DNA from: Capronia americana
Lineage: Eukaryota > Ascomycota > Eurotiomycetes > Chaetothyriales > Herpotrichiellaceae
Assembly (NCBI GenBank): GCA_016110215.1
Contig: JADWQD010000007.1
Span: 1,980,563 to 2,044,562 of the forward strand
Direction: 5' to 3'
Length of the DNA stretch: 64,000 bases
The notes under the pieces were generated by a model. That model saw nothing but the letters and a program-made list of their open reading frames with translations, made no database searches and had not been told where the DNA came from. The translations under genes were made by a program, and so were the position numbers. Of this stretch, positions 58,677 through 64,000 are shown piece after piece; the stretch's first letter is position 1, and the number at the start of each line of letters is the position of its first letter.

Positions 58677-59877
58677 TTAGGAATAGAAGCTGGCCGCAGT
58701 CCTCTTATACAGATAGTCCATGGCGGTTACTGGAGGATACTTTGGCCCTTCTGGTCCCACCAACTCCGGTGCGCACTGTATCAGCTTCTTCCTATCTGCC
58801 TGCATGAAGAAGGGAATAGAGAATCGTTCCTTGGTGAAGACATCCCCGTCATCGACAGGAGGCTGTACTACACGGTGAAGGGTGGACTTCAAGATATCGT
58901 TGGTCCTAGTGATGGTTTAGTCAACAGAATGGCTTGCGTGGTGCAAGATGGAGCCACAGAGACTCACCATTGTTGCAAGAAGTCGCCGATATTCACCACG
59001 ATTGCCCCATCCATTGGAGGGGCATCGACTAGACATGGTCAGATGTGTCCGCCGTCGAATGCGAGACAGAGGTAGAACTCACTATATAGGCCCTTGTGTT
59101 TTGCGTGTTCAACCTGGAGGCCGCCAACTGCGTCCTGGAAAAGGAGAGTCATAGAGCCGTAATCCGAATGGGGCACAACCCTGGCCTTGGTGCCATCCAC
59201 CAACGCCTGCTTCTCGACGGCGGGGTAGTGCTGCAGGCGAAATATGTGATCGGCATCCTCGTGGTAGTTCACAAAGTATTCCTGGTCTAAGCCCAGCCCA
59301 ATGGCCACGGCCCTGAAGAGGTCCATGCCCACCTTGTTGCAGGTCCAAAAAAACTCCATGCAGAAGTCTTTGAAGCCGGGTAGCAGCTCCTCGGCAGGCC
59401 AGACATTCGGTTCCCGAATGGCTGGAACTCCAACGTCGGCCCCCATGTCAAAGGACTCTCTGGCATCCTTGACCTCGTGAGCCTTCCTGATGGCGTCCTC
59501 GGTGTAATTGTTTTGGTTGATCTTCTCCTTGCCAGGGGGAGAATACCCCCGAGCGATGTAGTTACGATCGCCCTTTACAGGTGCAGGTCGAATCAGCTCG
59601 GGCTTGTTCCTCTCCTCTTCCGGGAGCTGGTTGAAAAAGTCGTCGGACTGGGTATCGTTAGCCTGGCACACAGAATTCCTACGGATATCCGCACCCGCTG
59701 GAAGCATTCTTTGACCATGGTCGAGGGAATTCCGTGGTTGACCAGGTAGATAAAGCCATATTTCTTGAATGCCTCCACAATCTGCGCGGAGACGCGTTTC
59801 TGGTCGCTACTCCCATGGTAGAAAGCTGAAAAATCGATCACAGGAAGGGAACCCTCCTCCTTGTACGAGACGGTCAT
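58677..59877 (-). CDS. 2-oxoglutarate/Fe(II)-dependent dioxygenase (isopenicillin-N-synthase-like)
   Basis: Exons 59877-59695, 59647-59083, 59028-58968 and 58905-58677 give 345 residues in phase. The DIOX-N part starts LPVIDFSAFYHG and includes YGFIYLVNHGIP. The jelly-roll carries the iron triad: His and Asp in VVPHSDYGSMTLL and the distal His in LKSTLHRVV. The Arg of KERFSIPFF binds 2-oxoglutarate. QHYPAVE and IGDFLQQWTND are typical of the family. Members hydroxylate, desaturate or cleave small molecules; the reaction here cannot be told. It is divergent from the MFS transporter across a 675-bp region dense in GATA sites. Confidence 0.93.
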
Positions 59878-60552
59878 GGTTGGACAGGGCCACAGAGTCG
59901 GCGTTCAGTCTGTATCAGTGTTGATGCCAGTCTAGAGGGACAGACTTGACACTGAAACGACTTCTTCTTGGAGCTTTCTTCAACCACGGACCGAAGGCAC
60001 CAAACGATCAGGAACCCTAAATAACAACACCTTGGGTATGTCGGCCCACCATAGCCTTCTCGTGCATCTCCCCACCTTGAAACGTTGTGTTATCTCTGAT
60101 AACTTCTCTCCTTCTGGTTTAATGCCATGGAGGGCCGTGGAAAGGTGCTTGGACACGTTGGGAATTCATCCAAAGTCTAAATGAACCTTTTTCTTATCAC
60201 CCTTTATCTGAAGTCAGGACTGCCCGATAAGGTACTTGTCCAGACCGTCCTCAGTGTCGAGTACAGCCTCCACTCTTGGTCTCTCCTTCATGCTGGATAC
60301 GATATGCCGGTGTAGTCACGGACAGACAGACCACCATGTTGATACACACGCAATATGTACAAGTGTCGATGCCACTGAGGGCGAGCACTCAGGTACAAAG
60401 CTATCTCTTGTCGCCCTGGTCTCCCTTCTCTCTCTTCGACCGACGTACTCTTCACAACTGGGTTTTACGCAGCTCCACGGTGCCTGAAGACACTTCCACA
60501 AAGCCGGCAGCAGAACATTGAGAGAAAATATCCTGGTTGATTTCCAATCGAA
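59878..60552. promoter_or_regulatory. Shared divergent promoter (dioxygenase / MFS transporter) with clustered GATA sites
   Basis: HGATAR sites at 60090-60095 (-), 60098-60103 (+), 60194-60199 (-), 60204-60209 (-) and 60225-60230 (+), i.e. five within about 140 bp. No coding sequence. Confidence 0.5.
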
Positions 60553-62227
60553 ATGGCGGAACTACCTATCCCTGGCACCATCACACAAGTTGATCTCTTC
60601 CACAACCTGGGAGATGTCCAACACGTCAGAGACATTGTGCTCACGCCCCAACCCAGTGCGAATCCCGATGACCCTCTCAACTGGGGAAAGTTCCGGAAGA
60701 GGCTGAATCTGAGCTTGCAAATGGCCTGGACATTTGTCGGAGCAGCCCAAGTTAGCTCGCTCTCGCCGGCAAATCTTCTCGTGCAAGCAGATACGGGCAT
60801 TCCGGTTGCCAACATCAACACCGGGACCGGGCTCATGTACCTCTTCTTCGGCTGGTCGAACCTTGTCTGGCAGCCGCTTGCACTGAACTTTGGACGTCGG
60901 CCTGTCCTGCTTTTGGCTCTCCTCGGCACGTCTTTCATGCTCATTTGGTCCGCGCACTGCAACAGTACCTCGGAGTGGTACATTAACCGGGTCCTGATGG
61001 GAATTTTCATGGCTCCGATCGAGACTCTCATCGAGGTCACCATTTCAGACGTCGTCTTTTCTCACGAGAGAGGGTATTGGATGGGGTGGTACGTTTGGAC
61101 GCTCTTTGACGGATCCTACCTTGGACCGCTCGCCGCGGGCTTTGTTGCGGACAGATACGGCTGGCGTTGGATCCAGTACATCTGCGCCATAATAGGCTTC
61201 GCCTTGTTTCTGATCATGCTCTTCGCCTTTGAGGACACCATGTTCTTCCGCCCACATCAACAGATTGCTGTTGAAGGCAACCCCGAAGCAGCTGTCGAGG
61301 CAGACAAGAGCGAGTCCAAGGGACCGGAAGGCAAGGTCCTGATCGTTTCCCAGGACAATGTCTCTGGAGATTCTACGTACCAACCTCGAACCTTTGCGCA
61401 AAAGCTGAAGGTATGGGGACTGCGGGATCACGACCAACCGAAGAAATTCTTCGCCGGGTTTTATCTCTCGTTCGCTATGGTCCAGTTCCCGGTCGTCCTC
61501 TACTCTGGCCTCCTCGTCGGCAGCATCCTTTCATGGTTCAATGTAGTCAATGGGACGATGGCCACCATTCTCGGCAACCCGCCGTACAACTTCAGCGCCA
61601 ACATGATCGGCGTCACCTATCTCGCGCCCATCATTGGAGTGACCTTTGGATCTTATTTCTCCGGCTGGATGAGTGATATCTTAGCTGACCGGCTTGCGCG
61701 TCGCAACAAAGGCGTCAAAGAGCCGGAGCACCGGCTTTGGGTTTCCATCATCCCTCTCATCCTCCATCCCACGGGCTGCATCCTCTATGGCGTCGGTGCT
61801 GCACATGGGATACACTGGATCGGCATTGCCTTCGGACTGGCCATGCTCGCGGCTCCGCTGCCGATGGGCTCCAGCGTTGCATTCAACTACATAATCGACA
61901 GCTACGAAGAACTTTCAGGCCATGGGTTGGTCACTTCCATCTTGATCCGGAACACAATGGGTATGCAGTCCCCCCAAACCCTGACCTGCATATGATATTG
62001 ATTAACGGACTGATTATTATTCCACTCCAGGGTTCGGATTTGCCTATGCTGTGCTTCCGATGATCACTGCCATGGGTCTGCAAGATTGTTTTATCATGTT
62101 GGCCTTCTTGGGAATGTCCTTTTGGGCGTTTGCTTTCGTGATGATCTACTATGGAAAGAGCTGGCGGACACGGAGTGCCGCAAAATACTGGGCTCTTGTC
62201 AGGCAACACGGCCAATTGAGCCATTGA
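60553..62227 (+). CDS. Major facilitator superfamily transporter (DHA1-like)
   Basis: Exons 60553-61960 and 62031-62227 (GTATGC...CTCCAG) give 534 residues. The cytosolic N-terminus has the fungal NPDDPLNWGKFRKR motif. About 12 membrane segments are visible, six before and six after a charged central loop (residues about 230-300, rich in Glu/Lys/Ser). The loop 2-3 motif appears as LNFGRRPVLLLALL, and RVLMGIFMAPIETLIEV lies in the next helices. It probably moves an organic substrate or product across the plasma membrane by proton coupling. Divergent pairing with the dioxygenase suggests co-regulation. Confidence 0.92.
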
Positions 62228-62835
62228 GATATTAGCCTCGCTGTCTTCTCGCGCTCAAAGGGAGACGTATCCAAATTCATAGATCAAAGGGGAATCTCGA
62301 GGAGAGGGACCACGTACTAGAATGAGGACCGGCCAAGTAGCGATTACTCATTTATTTTATCACTTAATTAATAGCAACCTTTTGGCATCGTGATGGAGGG
62401 TGAGAGTGCCTCACAAAAGCTAGAGTGATGAACCAACGCATGGATTGCTGGCACGCTTCTGTGCTGGCGCCCTCCCTGCTACGTACTTTGGCTAGTCGAC
62501 TGAAGGATCACCAGTCCAGTTCGGGAAGGAGAATTCCTGAAAGATACCTCTCCTCGCTGGCAGATGTCTAGTTATGCAGACAACCAGTTGCGGCCTGGTG
62601 TAGCTGGAGGGACTTGATCATAACCGCCACACACCCTTTCCAACGGTAAGCAAGGGTTTTTTTCTTTCTTTTTTTCCCTTTGCGTCTGGAACGTCCTTGC
62701 AGAACCCGTTTGTTGAACATCCACAACAATTAGACTTCAAAAATTACGAAGGCTGGCATCCTCGGCCTCATTACGATAGAGTTACCATAGACAGAATAGG
62801 GGGTAAAGTCTATAAAATTCCCCGGCGGTCAACTT
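62228..62835. other. Intergenic region between convergent genes
   Basis: The 3' sides of the MFS and P450 genes. A T-rich tract lies at about 62656-62680. No supported gene. Confidence 0.5.
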
Positions 62836-63938
62836 CTACGCAACCGCCAGTCCCATCAACCACGTGGGATCACGCGTTCGCATCACACAGTCAAAAGGCC
62901 GAGGTACTGTAACTAGGCCATACATGTCCGAGAAGTCCCTCTTGTCCAGGTTCAAAGACCGTGTGCCCGGGCCGACCGCCTCCTTCAGCTCAAATGCCAG
63001 GATCAAACGCACGAGCATGGCATACATGATGCGACTTCCGATATTCGTCGCGGGACACTGTCGGGAGCCCGCACCGAATGCCAGAGTCGGGAGATTGCTT
63101 TCATTCCCGAGAAAGCGAGTGGGTTTAAAGTCCGGCGCGTCCGGGCCAAACCAGTCGGTGGAGAGATTCGTGGCCTGAGCGTTCATGATCATGGTGATGC
63201 CCTTGGGGATCTTGATGCCTCGAAAGTCGATGTCTCGAACTGTCGCTCGTCCCTGGGCAAATGGGGTGGGCGAGTAGCATCTCAGGGCTTCCTTGTACAG
63301 GGACGCCACGAGTGGCACCTTTTCTTCTCGGAATGCCATCTTCCATGCCATGTCGCGGTCGCCATTGTATGTCGCGAGGATGTCGGCGAGGGCCTCGGGT
63401 TGAAACGCTTGGCCTTCCGGCGAGCACAACCAGGCACATGCTTGGTAGAGGCCTGAGGCGACAGTGTCTGGGGCCGCTTGCAACAGGGACACACAAGTCC
63501 CGTGGAGTTCTTCGAGGGTCAGTCTTTCTTTCCCCAGCTGCGCCACGATGCAATTGACGTCGTCGCCTCTCGACCGTTTTTCGAGGTATTTGTCGTACAG
63601 GATCTGAAGGATGACTCTGCGTCTCTTCTCCGCTTCGATCGTCCTTGTCGTGCTCTGGGGGATGATCCGGAGGATTGGCACGTAGTGTGAATAGTCTTCC
63701 GTCGACGACCGGATCGACGTGATGGTTAGGAGGGATTCCAACAGCTCGTCCGACATGCTGCGATCGATCTCGCCGAACCGGACGCCATATGTGACGGCCA
63801 GGGAAAGGTCAAAGATGACCTGGCGAAAATACGGGTAAAGGTCGACCGAGACGTCCCCTCCATTGCCGTTGTGATGGATCATCTGGCAAATGTCGACCGA
63901 GGACGGTTCCAGCAGAGGGTAGTTGTTGAGCTTTTGCG
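62836..63938 (-). CDS. Cytochrome P450, C-terminal part, CYP504-like (5' end beyond window or in unresolved exons)
   Basis: The frame from 63938 (after an AAATAG acceptor) to the stop at 62836 encodes about 366 residues, i.e. the C-terminal two thirds. Visible features are the I-helix-like SLLQAAPDT, the K-helix ExxR in LYKEALRCYSP, a PERF-like DFKPTRFLGN and the heme loop FGAGSRQCPATNIGSR with the Cys ligand. The CPA after the heme Cys, followed by RIMYAMLVRLI, is close to what I recall of CYP504B (3-hydroxyphenylacetate 6-hydroxylase, phacB). That would fit an aromatic catabolic cluster. The membrane anchor and substrate-recognition region are not in view, so the substrate is inferred. Confidence 0.88.
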
Positions 63939-64000
63939 CTATTTGCAGTCATATATGCATATGCCATTGTGCCGCCGTCTCTCTGCTTATTTACAGAGGT
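63939..64000. other. Intron or upstream exon sequence of the P450 gene
   Basis: Directly upstream of the acceptor at 63939; a TGACTGC branch-like sequence is present on the minus strand. Probably an intron running off the window. Confidence 0.4.

Noticed and set aside
44647..64000. Classical secondary-metabolite cluster
   Set aside because: No polyketide synthase, peptide synthetase, terpene cyclase or prenyltransferase is visible, so a catabolic reading is preferred. One could still lie beyond the right edge.
1..64000. tRNA genes, rRNA, CRISPR arrays, transposons
   Set aside because: I looked for T-loop-like sequence, regular spacer arrays, transposase or reverse-transcriptase motifs and terminal repeats by eye and found none convincing.

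Overview
This 64 kb window is nuclear DNA of a filamentous ascomycete (Pezizomycotina). The genes are interrupted by short GT-AG introns of about 45-130 nt, often with a CTAAC/CTGAC branch site. Typical fungal regulators are present (Zn2Cys6 and C2H2 types with a fungal middle-homology region), as are fungal forms of N-myristoyltransferase, Ppz phosphatase, Cac2 and Rad2. I see no tRNA, rRNA, CRISPR array or transposon. The richness in aromatic and C-N bond enzymes would suit a Chaetothyriales-like or soil saprotroph lineage, but that is only a guess. About 27 protein genes can be supported, most with exon structures that keep frame across every junction.

Region 1 (1-9.6 kb) starts with the 3' end of a Ser/Thr-rich, probably GPI-anchored wall protein. 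A small metabolic neighbourhood follows: a metal-dependent amidohydrolase, a beta-hydroxyacid-type dehydrogenase, an alpha/beta hydrolase, a protein that looks like a degenerate M20 amidohydrolase, and a Zn2Cys6 transcription factor.

Region 2 (10-43.8 kb) is mostly housekeeping: mitochondrial ribosomal protein bL36m, N-myristoyltransferase, an F-box protein, the Rad2/XPG repair nuclease, CAF-1 subunit Cac2, a Ppz-type phosphatase and an LSM protein like NatC subunit Naa38. It also holds an 800-residue SANT-like/ART-like protein of unknown role, a YPL150W-like kinase, an orphan LigD-type 3'-phosphoesterase protein, a pirin and a full-length ABCC transporter.

Region 3 (44.6-64 kb, running off the right edge) is the most interesting part. 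It is a compact, mostly divergently arranged cluster: a cytosolic polysaccharide-deacetylase/imidase-fold hydrolase, an SDR, an amidase, a phenol-hydroxylase-type flavin monooxygenase, a C2H2/MHR transcription factor, an old-yellow-enzyme reductase, a 2OG-Fe(II) oxygenase, an MFS transporter and a CYP504-like P450. There is no PKS, NRPS or terpene synthase, so I read it as a catabolic cluster for an amide- or imide-bearing aromatic compound. GATA-factor sites are concentrated in its divergent promoters, which would fit nitrogen control. The substrate is unknown.
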